From Methylococcaceae bacterium (GTDB lineage: Bacteria; Pseudomonadota; Gammaproteobacteria; Methylococcales; Methylomonadaceae): a DNA stretch of 64,000 bases. The translations under genes were made by a program, and so were the position numbers. The notes under the pieces were generated by a model, which had not been told where the DNA came from, did no database searches, and saw nothing but the letters and a program-made list of their open reading frames with translations. The stretch lies in contig JABFSH010000044.1 of the NCBI GenBank assembly GCA_013140705.1, positions 1 through 64,000 on the forward strand, given 5' to 3'. Each line of letters begins with the position of its first letter. The stretch's first letter is position 1. Below, one piece after another: positions 26,943-34,914 of this stretch.

Positions 26943-29867
26943 TCAAAGCCACCACCCCCCCCACAAGCTGTTATTACCCGCCAAACCAGTCAGCTTATCT
27001 GAAGCGTTGCCGCCATAGACATTACCGTTTTCAGTTAAGACGGTGAAGTTAACCGAGCTATTAAAATTAGTACCTACCCATTCGCGAAGCGAAGCTATAT
27101 CGAGGTTACCGTCATCGCTACTGATGGTAAGTTCGGAACCGAATAACGCCTTGTTAATGACGATTTGGCTTTCACTGTCATCAGCATTGGTGATAAACAC
27201 ATTGCCGGTTTGTGAGTCAGCGGAAAGCGCGTAATTGTCGGTTAAAGTGTTGGAAGCGATTAGTAGACGGTTGTTACCAATATAATCTTGTATCAGTGTG
27301 TGAAGGTTACCGTTGATGATATAACTATCGTCGCCATTCCCTCCGCTCAGGCTATCGTTGCCAAGCCCGCCGAACAGCGTGTCATTACCGTCCTGTCCAA
27401 ACAACGTATTGGTTCCCTCACCACCATCCAGAATATCGGCACCCTCTCCTCCATCCAGAGCATCGTCGCCCTCATTGCCGTCCAGGTAGTCATTGCCGTC
27501 TTCGCCAGACAACGCATCATTGCCCGAATTGCCGGATAAATAATCGTCATTGCCGCCACCAAACAAGGTGTCGTCGCCTAAGCCGCCATTCAATATATCT
27601 TCACCATCAGCATTGATGTTGCCGCCGTTGTGATCGCCGAATAGCACATCATCGCCCTCGCCGCCATCCAGATAGTCGTCACCGCCGGTGCCATATAGCC
27701 AGTCATTGCCGTCGCCGCCGAAGATATAATCATTGCCATAAGGAACATCGCCATAACCATCACCGACTAGAATGTCATTCCCGCCTTGGCCTTGTAAGAC
27801 ATCATTGCCTGCATCACCGAACACCACATCGTTATCTGTTCCGGTATCAATGGTATCGTTGCCAAATCCGGCAAACACAAGGTCTGCGCCAGCACCGCCA
27901 TAAATCCGGTCATCACCGCCCTGAGCCAGATGTTGGTACACGGCACCAACCACCACGAAACTATGACTCAAGCCACCTTGCCCGTCCGATTGATGTTTTT
28001 GAGTAACATTCCAGTTGGTACCGGCACTAATAAAATTATCGTCTCCCAATAACACATCGCCACCCAGGCCGCCGACCAAGGTGTCAGCACCGTTACCACC
28101 CGCCAGGGCATCGTTACCGTTGCTACCATAGAGCTGATCTGTACCCTGGCCTCCGGCCAACAAATCTCCGCGTTGACCCGTTCCGGGGCCAGACTGACCC
28201 GCAGCCAATAATTTAGCCAGGTTTTCTTCGAGATTCCCGTAAAGCCGATCATCACCGGCACCCCCCAAAAGCACATCACTGTCATCTCCCCCTTCAAGAA
28301 TATCGTCTCCACCGCGTTTGGCATCCAGCACATCTTGTCCGCCCAGACCTTGCAACCGATCGCTGCCAGTACTGTCGTAAAGCTTGTCTGCGCGATTGGC
28401 TTCCGGTTTATTCGAGGCGGTTTTGATATTGCCCAAATCGTCGACTTGGGTTTGAATGCCGCTTACATTAAGATCAAAATCAATTGGCGAGAGGTCGCCA
28501 ATAATAGTGGCTCCAATGCTGGCAGGTGTGTTGAAATTATTGATATGAATACCGAAATCACCGTTTTGCCAGTCCTGACCCAAAATGATTTCCGAACCGT
28601 CGGCGGTCAACAATCGCCAGGACGTTTTGTTCGTTAAAGTCAAAACGCTGCCGTCCGCCATCATTTGCGTCCAGATACCGCTGCCCGCTGCCTTTTCTTC
28701 AAATGTGCCTGCAACAATCAGTTCCTGCGAATTGTCATTGCTAATTTTGATAACGCCTTGCCTGTCTTCGTCAATGATAATATCGGTGCCGTCACCGCTG
28801 TGCCATACATAAGAATCAAAGCCTTTGCCGCCAACCAGAATATCGTTTCCTTTACCGCCTTCGAGCGTGTCAGTTCCGTCTTCACCGATCAAGATATCGT
28901 TTGAGGCTATTTCATTGCCGGAGGCATCTTTTTGACGGGCATTGAGAGTTGCAGCATGATCAGGATTCAGTTGCTCTCTAGCATTGCTGCGATTGGGATC
29001 AAGATAAATAGAGGTGGATTGATAACTGGAAAGGTCTTTACCGGCAAGACTGGCGTAATTCGCTTGAAGAATGGCGATTAAACTATCCCTGGCTGGATTC
29101 AATGCCTCTTCCAAAGTCGGAACCGTCAAGTTATCGATTTGAGCGACCTTTATGTCCTTCTGGGCATCATCAATCAAGTTACTATAATTTTTTTCATACT
29201 GTAGAATTTTGTTGCGATGCAAATTTAGCATTCGGTAAGCATTGAACACATCATCTGATGTTATCGTATCGCTGGTTAGTCCAAATAATGTCGACTCAAT
29301 ATAACGCCGCTTGCCATGATCTTGATCGCCGTTTGATTCATAACGAATCTGATACCACGCTTCCGCCCGATTACCCGAATTAAGTGCAGCTTTAAGCCCG
29401 GGACCATAAACGCCGGTATACTCGGCCGATACCAAGGCGACCAGTTCTTGACTGTAATCGATATTGGCAGAGTTTTTGACGGTTTTTGTGTGAGTGTCTG
29501 ATTCCAATGCAAATACACTTAGCATTTGCGCATCGGTCATGGCAAAAGATTTGCCTAGTGCTTCATCAAGTGCATTTTGCAATGCGTTATTACGTGTACG
29601 CTCAGTTGGTAAATTGCGAATCGCTTTGTCGTTGATGACGGACAATAGACGAGCTTGTATTGTCGCATCGGTAATGCCCATTGCTTTGAAAACCTCATTT
29701 CTGACTTTTTCAATCGTCAAATTAAAGCCAATTCCTATACTTGGAATATGGGCTGAATTAGTATCGCAGTAAGGACTTTCGGATTTGCCTTCTACTTGTG
29801 CTAATAAACGATATAACAAATCCTGATATTGTTCCTGAGTAAGATTGCGGGTGTTTGTTAAACTCAT
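26943..29867 (-). CDS. Giant RTX protein, N-terminal part with lysozyme-like domain
   Basis: 974 codons before a stop caused by a one-base shift at a G8 tract (26955-26962). Residues about 10-210 resemble the lysozyme-like domain found at the N terminus of several large RTX proteins: EGKSESPYCDT with a candidate catalytic Glu26, PSIGIGFNLT, and AWYQIRYESNG...RRYIESTLFGL. RTX nonapeptide blocks follow near 320-360 and 490-860. It has no Sec signal, as expected for type I export. ATG 29867 has an AGGAAA ribosome site. Removing one G joins it to the downstream frame to give 6627 bases, exactly 2209 codons. Cell-wall cleavage by this domain is inferred, not shown. Confidence 0.85.
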   Translation of the reverse strand: MSLTNTRNLTQEQYQDLLYRLLAQVEGKSESPYCDTNSAHIPSIGIGFNLTIEKVRNEVFKAMGITDATIQARLLSVINDKAIRNLPTERTRNNALQNALDEALGKSFAMTDAQMLSVFALESDTHTKTVKNSANIDYSQELVALVSAEYTGVYGPGLKAALNSGNRAEAWYQIRYESNGDQDHGKRRYIESTLFGLTSDTITSDDVFNAYRMLNLHRNKILQYEKNYSNLIDDAQKDIKVAQIDNLTVPTLEEALNPARDSLIAILQANYASLAGKDLSSYQSTSIYLDPNRSNAREQLNPDHAATLNARQKDASGNEIASNDILIGEDGTDTLEGGKGNDILVGGKGFDSYVWHSGDGTDIIIDEDRQGVIKISNDNSQELIVAGTFEEKAAGSGIWTQMMADGSVLTLTNKTSWRLLTADGSEIILGQDWQNGDFGIHINNFNTPASIGATIIGDLSPIDFDLNVSGIQTQVDDLGNIKTASNKPEANRADKLYDSTGSDRLQGLGGQDVLDAKRGGDDILEGGDDSDVLLGGAGDDRLYGNLEENLAKLLAAGQSGPGTGQRGDLLAGGQGTDQLYGSNGNDALAGGNGADTLVGGLGGDVLLGDDNFISAGTNWNVTQKHQSDGQGGLSHSFVVVGAVYQHLAQGGDDRIYGGAGADLVFAGFGNDTIDTGTDNDVVFGDAGNDVLQGQGGNDILVGDGYGDVPYGNDYIFGGDGNDWLYGTGGDDYLDGGEGDDVLFGDHNGGNINADGEDILNGGLGDDTLFGGGNDDYLSGNSGNDALSGEDGNDYLDGNEGDDALDGGEGADILDGGEGTNTLFGQDGNDTLFGGLGNDSLSGGNGDDSYIINGNLHTLIQDYIGNNRLLIASNTLTDNYALSADSQTGNVFITNADDSESQIVINKALFGSELTISSDDGNLDIASLREWVGTNFNSSVNFTVLTENGNVYGGNASDKLTGLAGNNSLWGGWWL
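26955..26962 (-). repeat. G8 homopolymer tract at the RTX frame break
   Basis: Eight consecutive G on the coding strand, followed by TGGTGG. With eight G the frame reads into TGA after LWGGWWL. With seven G it reads on as LWGGGGFDQLKGNGGDDNLYGDAGADSLL in the RTX repeat pattern (split here into recognisable GG-D units). This is either a phase-variable tract, a fixed mutation or a sequencing error. Confidence 0.85.
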
Positions 29868-29923
29868 TTGAATTTCCTATGAAATTGATTTCAAGATTGA
29901 GAACAACTTTATTCATGTGCTGC

Positions 29924-30391
29924 TTACTTTCGTTTATGAAAATGAGTCCATCCACTGGCCCCATTGTTATGGTGTTCGATAACATCAACATATCCAGGAA
30001 TATCTGTCGGAAATGCGAACTGCAAATATTCATCGCCGGAGTAGCAAGTATTTTCGATCAGCTTGATTTTGATGATGTGATACATCCTCTCCTTCGACAG
30101 GTGACGGAAGGCTGCATCTTGCCCAGGAAAAGTATCGGCATAATCCCTAGCAACCACTTCATAACTGCCTTCACAGCCAGGGTCATTTTTTTCCTTACCC
30201 CAGGAAATTGTTTTTTTACCGATTATCACGGTTCCATACAGGTGATGCTCAGTCCCATCCTCCCACGTGCCAATCAGAAGGTCTTCGTCACCCGCCAAGG
30301 TTATTTGAGGGATGACTAATGAAATAAACAATAGGCAGACAGCTACTACTCTGCGATTCAAAGCATTGGTTGGGCGAATGGTGATAGACAT
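29924..30391 (-). CDS. Small exported protein of unknown function upstream of the RTX gene
   Basis: A 155-residue protein I do not recognise. It has a clear Sec signal peptide (basic RR at 13-14, hydrophobic 15-31, likely cut after TLA at 33). The mature part is about 122 residues, with GTWEDGTEHHLYGTVIIG near its start and two cysteines (GCEG, NTCYSG) that could form a disulfide; it ends in HFHKRK. Starting residues favour a small beta-rich periplasmic domain. The stop is 56 bases before the RTX start on the same strand, so cotranscription with the secretion operon is likely. A role as a periplasmic partner or inhibitor of the lysozyme-like RTX protein is possible but speculative. Confidence 0.7.
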   Translation of the reverse strand: MSITIRPTNALNRRVVAVCLLFISLVIPQITLAGDEDLLIGTWEDGTEHHLYGTVIIGKKTISWGKEKNDPGCEGSYEVVARDYADTFPGQDAAFRHLSKERMYHIIKIKLIENTCYSGDEYLQFAFPTDIPGYVDVIEHHNNGASGWTHFHKRK

Positions 30392-30639
30392 TAGATAATC
30401 TCCTTGGTAATCGCTTTTCGGGTTCGTTGAATTTAGACCGGTTTTGTCCTGGATTCTTGTTTGATATTAAACGCGTCCATTTACACAAAAGTCCAATCTT
30501 GTTGATAAGAATAGAATTAACTTCACATTTTTTCTTATCGCGGCCTTGCGCAATACATAGGCGTTATTTTGAAAGGCACGCTGAAATGCCGGAATGAGTT
30601 GATGCTTAAAAATTATGTCTTCCTATTGATAGCGAAAAC

Positions 30640-30810
30640 TAGTTCTACTTTGTCAGATTATGCACAAGCTCGTCGTACCCGCCGGGAAGCGGGTATCCAG
30701 TGCTAGGGATGGCGAGGTCAATTTCATCCATGAAGTCTGGATTCCGGCAATCCATGCCGGAATGACGGTCTTGGAAAATAGTTAATCTGTCATCTGACAA
30801 AGTAGAACTA
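30640..30810. mobile_element. MITE-like element, 171 bases with 19-base perfect terminal inverted repeats
   Basis: TAGTTCTACTTTGTCAGAT at 30640-30658 is perfectly inverted at 30792-30810. The interior has no coding potential but holds two hairpins: TACCCGC/GCGGGTA (30676-30695) and ATTCCGGCA/TGCCGGAAT (30741-30763), the second related to the hairpin at 10984-11004. Size, termini and lack of genes fit a non-autonomous miniature element. No target-site duplication is obvious. Confidence 0.7.
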
Positions 30811-30906
30811 ATAACCCAAATAGTCTAAAGCTGGTTTTTTCCAAAATCGGAAGTGCTTTTGGGCTGGATTTTACTTTGCGAGAATAGGCGCTCGGCTAAT
30901 GGCCGG

Positions 30907-32628
30907 TCATACGGCTTCTTTCGGGGTCGAAGCTAAAGCTTCATGCAGCACAGCTTCTAGTAAGCGGCGGCTATCGGCTTGGGTGGTGTTGAGTTGGGTT
31001 TCCAGTTGGTCGCATAGGGTCATGAGTTCATCGACTTTGGCGACAATGCGGTATTGCTCGGCGATGGGTGGGAGGGGAATCAGAGCTGGAGCCATTCTCT
31101 TCAAAGTGACACGTGTAATAGCTGCCCCCTTCATGAAGCCGCGCATTTGGTCATAGAAAAATGGCGAGCGGAGAAACTCGACGATCAAGCGATTGAAGAG
31201 ACAACCCGGTAGTTTCAGTAGAGCCACACTTGAAAGCATGCTAAATGGCTCGTCAAGGTTGTTGATCGTCACAACGCCCGTTGTTGCCCCATCCTTGATG
31301 TAAAGGATGTCACCTTTTTCTGGATTGCAACGTGCATAAATCTCCCAGTGAATCTCCGCTGACACGTTCGTGATATTGGCGAGGGAAACACCTTCAGGTT
31401 TGATGTTCTTTGCGGTGACGTACTTGAACTCTCCATTTTGATCGTTGGGTGGGGAATGATGGGTACCATCAGTCAACTTAGATAGCACGTTATCGAGACG
31501 AGACCAGCACCAATTATTGGGGAGCTCGAAAGGCGTTTCATCTTCGTCGACTTCGGACGGCATCTCCAGCTTCTTAATCTTCCCCTCCTTCAACAATTGC
31601 GACTTCTCTGCCTTAATCCGCTTGAGCAATTCCGCCGCTGGTTCGTCGTTGGGGTCTTGGGGGACGAGTTTGCCGCGTACGGCTAGGTTTAGGATGGTTT
31701 GGCGGAGTTGTTTGATGTGTGCCGGGCGGGTAGTCAAGCGTGGAAGGTTTTGAAGAAACATGGGCTCACGCCAAGGCGCTAAGGTGCCAAGGTTTTCTTG
31801 TTCTGCCTTTTCGTCTTTCTTGGCGTCTTGGTGCCTTGGCGTGAAACCATTAGCATTCTGCAACTGGTGCAAACTGGCTGCCACCAGCCGGTCGCGGCAT
31901 TGTTCGCGCTCGGTTTGCGCCGCCTGAAACTGGTCACACAGCGCCATCAGCTCGTCGACTTTGGCAACGATTCGGTGTTGTTCGGCGAGGGGTGGGAGTC
32001 CAATGACTATCGGATATAATTTGGAACCAGAAATTACAGGTTGTGCCGTTGCGTTCTCGTTCTCTTTCAAGTTCGTTCCATTGAGTAGCAGAACTAGAAA
32101 GTCCATCGAAATTGCCTGCTGGCAAAACCGTGTGATGAAAGCATTATCTGTTACCCAAGCCTTATATGGCGTTACGTGAATCGAACCACAATAGTAGCCA
32201 ACACGCCCTATAACGATTGTTGGCTTTTCCACATTGCTTTCGTCATGATAGCCATTGATTCCGTTACCTCCGAAGACAGGAACGTCTCCATTTTTCATGT
32301 TTGATGCGATAAGTCCGTCACCTGACTGAATATAAATTATCTCTCCTAAACGCGCAAACGCCCAACCGGCAGGAAGTGCATAGAGAGTTTCAACATGACT
32401 AATATCCTTCAGAGTTTTTCTTGGTTCTCTGATTTGCTTATTCTTTATGGCCTCCGCCCGCCAGACAAGATTCCGTTTGAGCAATTCAGACCCCGGTTCG
32501 TCGTTCGTGTCTTGTTCCACCAACTTCCCGCGCACCGCCAAATCCAGAATAAAACGCCGCAAACGCGCAATGGCGTCCGGCGCTTCGCTTAGGCGGTCGA
32601 AGTGTTGCAGTAAATGTTCAGGATTCAT
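30907..32628 (-). CDS. hsdS: Type I restriction enzyme specificity subunit HsdS
   Basis: A 573-residue specificity subunit that sets the bipartite recognition site for methylation and cleavage. Two half-modules are visible. The conserved helix RRFILDLAVRGKLVEQD near residue 25 recurs as RQTILNLAVRGKLVPQD near 310. Each is followed by a target-recognition domain, and PLAEQHRIVAKVDELM (about 225) recurs as PIAEQYRIVAKVDELM (about 535). Between the modules, residues about 262-288 are encoded by an in-frame copy of the long-hairpin repeat that litters this locus (31766-31844). The start overlaps hsdM by 4 bases. The gene is the last of the hsdR-hsdM-hsdS order on this strand. Confidence 0.92.
   Translation of the reverse strand: MNPEHLLQHFDRLSEAPDAIARLRRFILDLAVRGKLVEQDTNDEPGSELLKRNLVWRAEAIKNKQIREPRKTLKDISHVETLYALPAGWAFARLGEIIYIQSGDGLIASNMKNGDVPVFGGNGINGYHDESNVEKPTIVIGRVGYYCGSIHVTPYKAWVTDNAFITRFCQQAISMDFLVLLLNGTNLKENENATAQPVISGSKLYPIVIGLPPLAEQHRIVAKVDELMALCDQFQAAQTEREQCRDRLVAASLHQLQNANGFTPRHQDAKKDEKAEQENLGTLAPWREPMFLQNLPRLTTRPAHIKQLRQTILNLAVRGKLVPQDPNDEPAAELLKRIKAEKSQLLKEGKIKKLEMPSEVDEDETPFELPNNWCWSRLDNVLSKLTDGTHHSPPNDQNGEFKYVTAKNIKPEGVSLANITNVSAEIHWEIYARCNPEKGDILYIKDGATTGVVTINNLDEPFSMLSSVALLKLPGCLFNRLIVEFLRSPFFYDQMRGFMKGAAITRVTLKRMAPALIPLPPIAEQYRIVAKVDELMTLCDQLETQLNTTQADSRRLLEAVLHEALASTPKEAV
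31766..31844. repeat. Long-hairpin repeat inside hsdS
   Basis: 26-base arms beginning TCACGCCAAGGCGCTAAGG (31766-31791) are inverted with few mismatches at 31819-31844, with a 27-base loop. It is the same family as the copies at 34095-34188, 34229-34306 and 34777-34870 but lies wholly within the hsdS frame and adds no stop. It encodes TPRHQDAKK...LAPWRE in the linker between the two halves of HsdS. Confidence 0.85.
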
Positions 32629-34082
32629 CGCAGCAATGCCTCGGCCAGAATGGCCTTGAGCTGGTCACGCAGACCGGCGGTTTTCTGCTCATCCTGTTCC
32701 AATTTGGCCAGCAGTTCTGCCGGATCGCCGTGGTCGTCATCGATCGTATGCGGGTTCTTGCAGTCGAGGTTGTAATTGCGCGACTTGATTTCATCGATAC
32801 CGACTTTCCAGGCGACTTCGGTTTGCTGCCGGTTTTGGCGCTCTGCGCCGCCCCACCAATCGACGCAGCCTTGCAGATGCTCGACGCGAATGGGTCGGGT
32901 CATCGAATAGGCTTTCTGGCCTTCCGGCACACGGTGTTCGTAGAACCAGATTTCCTTGGTTGGCTCACCTTTTTCAAAAAACAACAGATTGGTGCCGATG
33001 CTGGCGTAAGGTTTGAACACGCTGTTGGGCAGGCGGACGATCGTGTGCAGGTTGCATTCTTCGAGCAGATGTTCCTTCAGGCGGGTTTTGACGCCTTCAC
33101 CGAACAGCGAACCATCCGGCAGAACGATAGCGGCGCGACCGCCGGGTTTCAGCAGGCGGATGAACAGCGCCAGAAACAGATCGGCGGTTTCCTTGGTACG
33201 GAAATGGGCCGGATAGTTGGATTCGATACCGTCTTCCTCGCGGCCGCCAAACGGCGGATTGGTCAGGATAATGTCCACGCGGTCGGCTTGACCGTAGCTG
33301 ATGTAAGGCCGCGCCAGCGTGTTGTCGTGACGCACAAAACTCGGGTCTTCGATGCCGTGCAACAGCATGTTGGTGACGCAGAGCATGTGCGGCAACTGTT
33401 TTTTCTCGACCGCGCGCAGGCTGGTTTGCAGGGCTTGTTCATCTTCGACTTTTTTGACATAGCGGTCGCGCATATGGCGAATGGCGCAGGTCAGAAAACC
33501 GCCGGTGCCGCAGGATGGATCGAACAGGATTTCGCCGGGTTTGGGATCGATGCGATCCACCATGAAAGCAGTGACAGCGCGGGGCGTGTAATATTCACCG
33601 GCATTACCCGCACTTTGCAGATCGTTGAGCAGTTGTTCGTAAATGTCGCCGAAATGCTTGCGTTCTGACAAGTCGTTGAAATCCACGCCGCTGATTTTGT
33701 TAATGACCTGCCGCAACAGCTGGCCGGACTTCATATAGTTGTAGGCATCTTCAAACACACTGCGCACCACGAGACTGCGGTTGGCGTTTTTGCCTGTTGC
33801 GGGCAGTTCCTTCAGTTTGGGGAACAGCTCGGCGTTGATAAAAGCCAACAATGCATCGCCAGTCATGCCTTCCGGATCAGCCGCCCACGTCCGCCATTGC
33901 AGCGCGTCCGGTATCGGCGAGCGGTAATGATCCTGCATGATTTCCAGCTGTTGATCCTGATCATCGATGATTTTCAGAAAGAACATCCAGCAAAGCTGTG
34001 ACAAGCGCTGAGCGTCGCCATCGACGCCGACATCCTGGCGCATGATGTCTTGAATGGATTTAACGGTGTTTCTGGCTGACAT
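32625..34082 (-). CDS. hsdM: Type I restriction enzyme methyltransferase subunit HsdM
   Basis: A 485-residue N6-adenine methyltransferase subunit. The N-terminal HsdM helical domain (IQDIMRQDVGVDGDAQRL...) is followed by the SAM-binding motif FDPSCGTGGFL and the catalytic motif NPPFGG (near 274), both of gamma-class amino-methyltransferase type. It acts with HsdS to protect host DNA and with HsdR to cleave unmodified DNA. The 3' end overlaps the hsdS start by 4 bases (ATGA). About 230 bases with two hairpin repeats separate it from the GxxExxY gene upstream. Confidence 0.95.
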   Translation of the reverse strand: MSARNTVKSIQDIMRQDVGVDGDAQRLSQLCWMFFLKIIDDQDQQLEIMQDHYRSPIPDALQWRTWAADPEGMTGDALLAFINAELFPKLKELPATGKNANRSLVVRSVFEDAYNYMKSGQLLRQVINKISGVDFNDLSERKHFGDIYEQLLNDLQSAGNAGEYYTPRAVTAFMVDRIDPKPGEILFDPSCGTGGFLTCAIRHMRDRYVKKVEDEQALQTSLRAVEKKQLPHMLCVTNMLLHGIEDPSFVRHDNTLARPYISYGQADRVDIILTNPPFGGREEDGIESNYPAHFRTKETADLFLALFIRLLKPGGRAAIVLPDGSLFGEGVKTRLKEHLLEECNLHTIVRLPNSVFKPYASIGTNLLFFEKGEPTKEIWFYEHRVPEGQKAYSMTRPIRVEHLQGCVDWWGGAERQNRQQTEVAWKVGIDEIKSRNYNLDCKNPHTIDDDHGDPAELLAKLEQDEQKTAGLRDQLKAILAEALLR

Positions 34083-34094
34083 AATTGGGTGGGC

Positions 34095-34188
34095 TCACGC
34101 CAAGGCGCCAGGGCGCCAAGTAAAGGTAAAGTAAGAAAAATAATGCATCAATGCGTTTGTATCTTGGCGTCCTGGTGCCTTGGCGTGA
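34095..34188. repeat. Long-hairpin repeat upstream of hsdM
   Basis: Left arm 34095-34120 and right arm 34163-34188 are 26-base inverted copies with 2 mismatches. On the minus strand an ATG at 34202 reads MTEEFHAKAPGRQ through this unit for 35 codons to a TGA at 34095. These are the same first 13 residues as the GxxExxY protein, so the unit carries a copy of that gene's start. Confidence 0.85.
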
Positions 34189-34228
34189 AATTCTTCAGTC
34201 ATAAAATTTCTGCATAACACGCAGTGAC

Positions 34229-34306
34229 TCACGCCAAGACGCCAAGAGAAACCAAGGTAAAAATTGTTGAGTTTTTATATTTTGGCGTCTTAGCGCCTTG
34301 GCGTGA
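34229..34306. repeat. Long-hairpin repeat between hsdM and the GxxExxY gene
   Basis: Arms TCACGCCAAGACGCCAAG (from 34229) and the inverted copy ending GCCTTGGCGTGA (34282-34306). The loop differs from the copies at 34095 and 34777, which share their loop sequence. It ends 10 bases before the GxxExxY stop codon. Confidence 0.8.
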
Positions 34307-34316
34307 AACACCATAT

Positions 34317-34748
34317 TCAGTTCATCCGATTGTTAATGATACGGTGAATGCCAGTCTTCATTAGTTCTTCACCAAAATTAATTAGCAGTCCAAGATGGAG
34401 GCCTGTTAGCCTTAGGTAGGTCAACACCTGCTTCTTGTGCACCGGAAGCAGTTTTTCTATTGACTTGAGTTCAATGATTAACAAATTATTGACAAGCAAA
34501 TCAGCGCGAAAGCCTTCCTCAAAAGTCATTCCATCATAGGAGACTGGTATGGAAATCTGTCGGGCTACCTGGCAACCCCTTTGTTCGAGCTCGTAAGCGA
34601 GAATCCGTTCATACACACTTTCAAGCAGTCCGGGTCCCACCGACTTGTGAATTTTTACGCAGGCATCGACGACCAGGGATGCAAGCCGGTCAACCTCCTC
34701 GCTGGGCTCTTGGCGTCCTGGCGCCTTGGCGTGAAACTCTTCAGTCAT
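34317..34748 (-). CDS. GxxExxY family protein (predicted PD-(D/E)XK-like)
   Basis: A 143-residue protein with the name-giving motif GLLESVYERIL near 39-49 and a PD-(D/E)XK-type core: the conserved Asp of EEGFRADLLVNN and the ELK of LLIIELKSIE, followed by QVLTYLRLTG. The family (PF13366-type) is predicted to be nuclease-like but its function is unknown. The first 15 or so residues (MTEEFHAKAPGRQEPS) are encoded by the local hairpin repeat, so its start and part of its N terminus come from repeat DNA. It sits between hsdR and hsdM on the same strand. It may be a passenger of the restriction locus rather than a subunit. Confidence 0.85.
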   Translation of the reverse strand: MTEEFHAKAPGRQEPSEEVDRLASLVVDACVKIHKSVGPGLLESVYERILAYELEQRGCQVARQISIPVSYDGMTFEEGFRADLLVNNLLIIELKSIEKLLPVHKKQVLTYLRLTGLHLGLLINFGEELMKTGIHRIINNRMN

Positions 34749-34776
34749 ATAAAATTTCCTGATGACACGTAGTGGC

Positions 34777-34870
34777 TCACGCCAAGGCGCTAAGGCGCAA
34801 AGAAAAGGTAAAGTAAGAGATATGATTCATCAGTACGTTTGTATCTTGGCGTCCTGGCGCCTTGGCGTGA
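34777..34870. repeat. Long-hairpin repeat between hsdR and the GxxExxY gene
   Basis: Left arm 34777-34802 and right arm 34845-34870; loop sequence (AGGTAAAGTAAGA...GTTTGTAT) is close to that of the copy at 34095-34188, so these two are the most recent relatives. A further partial copy (GGCCTTGGCGTGAAACCC) continues to the hsdR stop at 34915. Confidence 0.85.
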
Positions 34871-34914
34871 GCCTCATTTTGCTCTTGGTAACTTTGGCCT
34901 TGGCGTGAAACCCT

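Noticed and set aside
23240-29867. Many plus-strand and alternative-frame open frames across the RTX region
   Set aside because: They are antisense or frame shadows of the GGxGxDxxx repeats, with no ribosome sites and no family resemblance.
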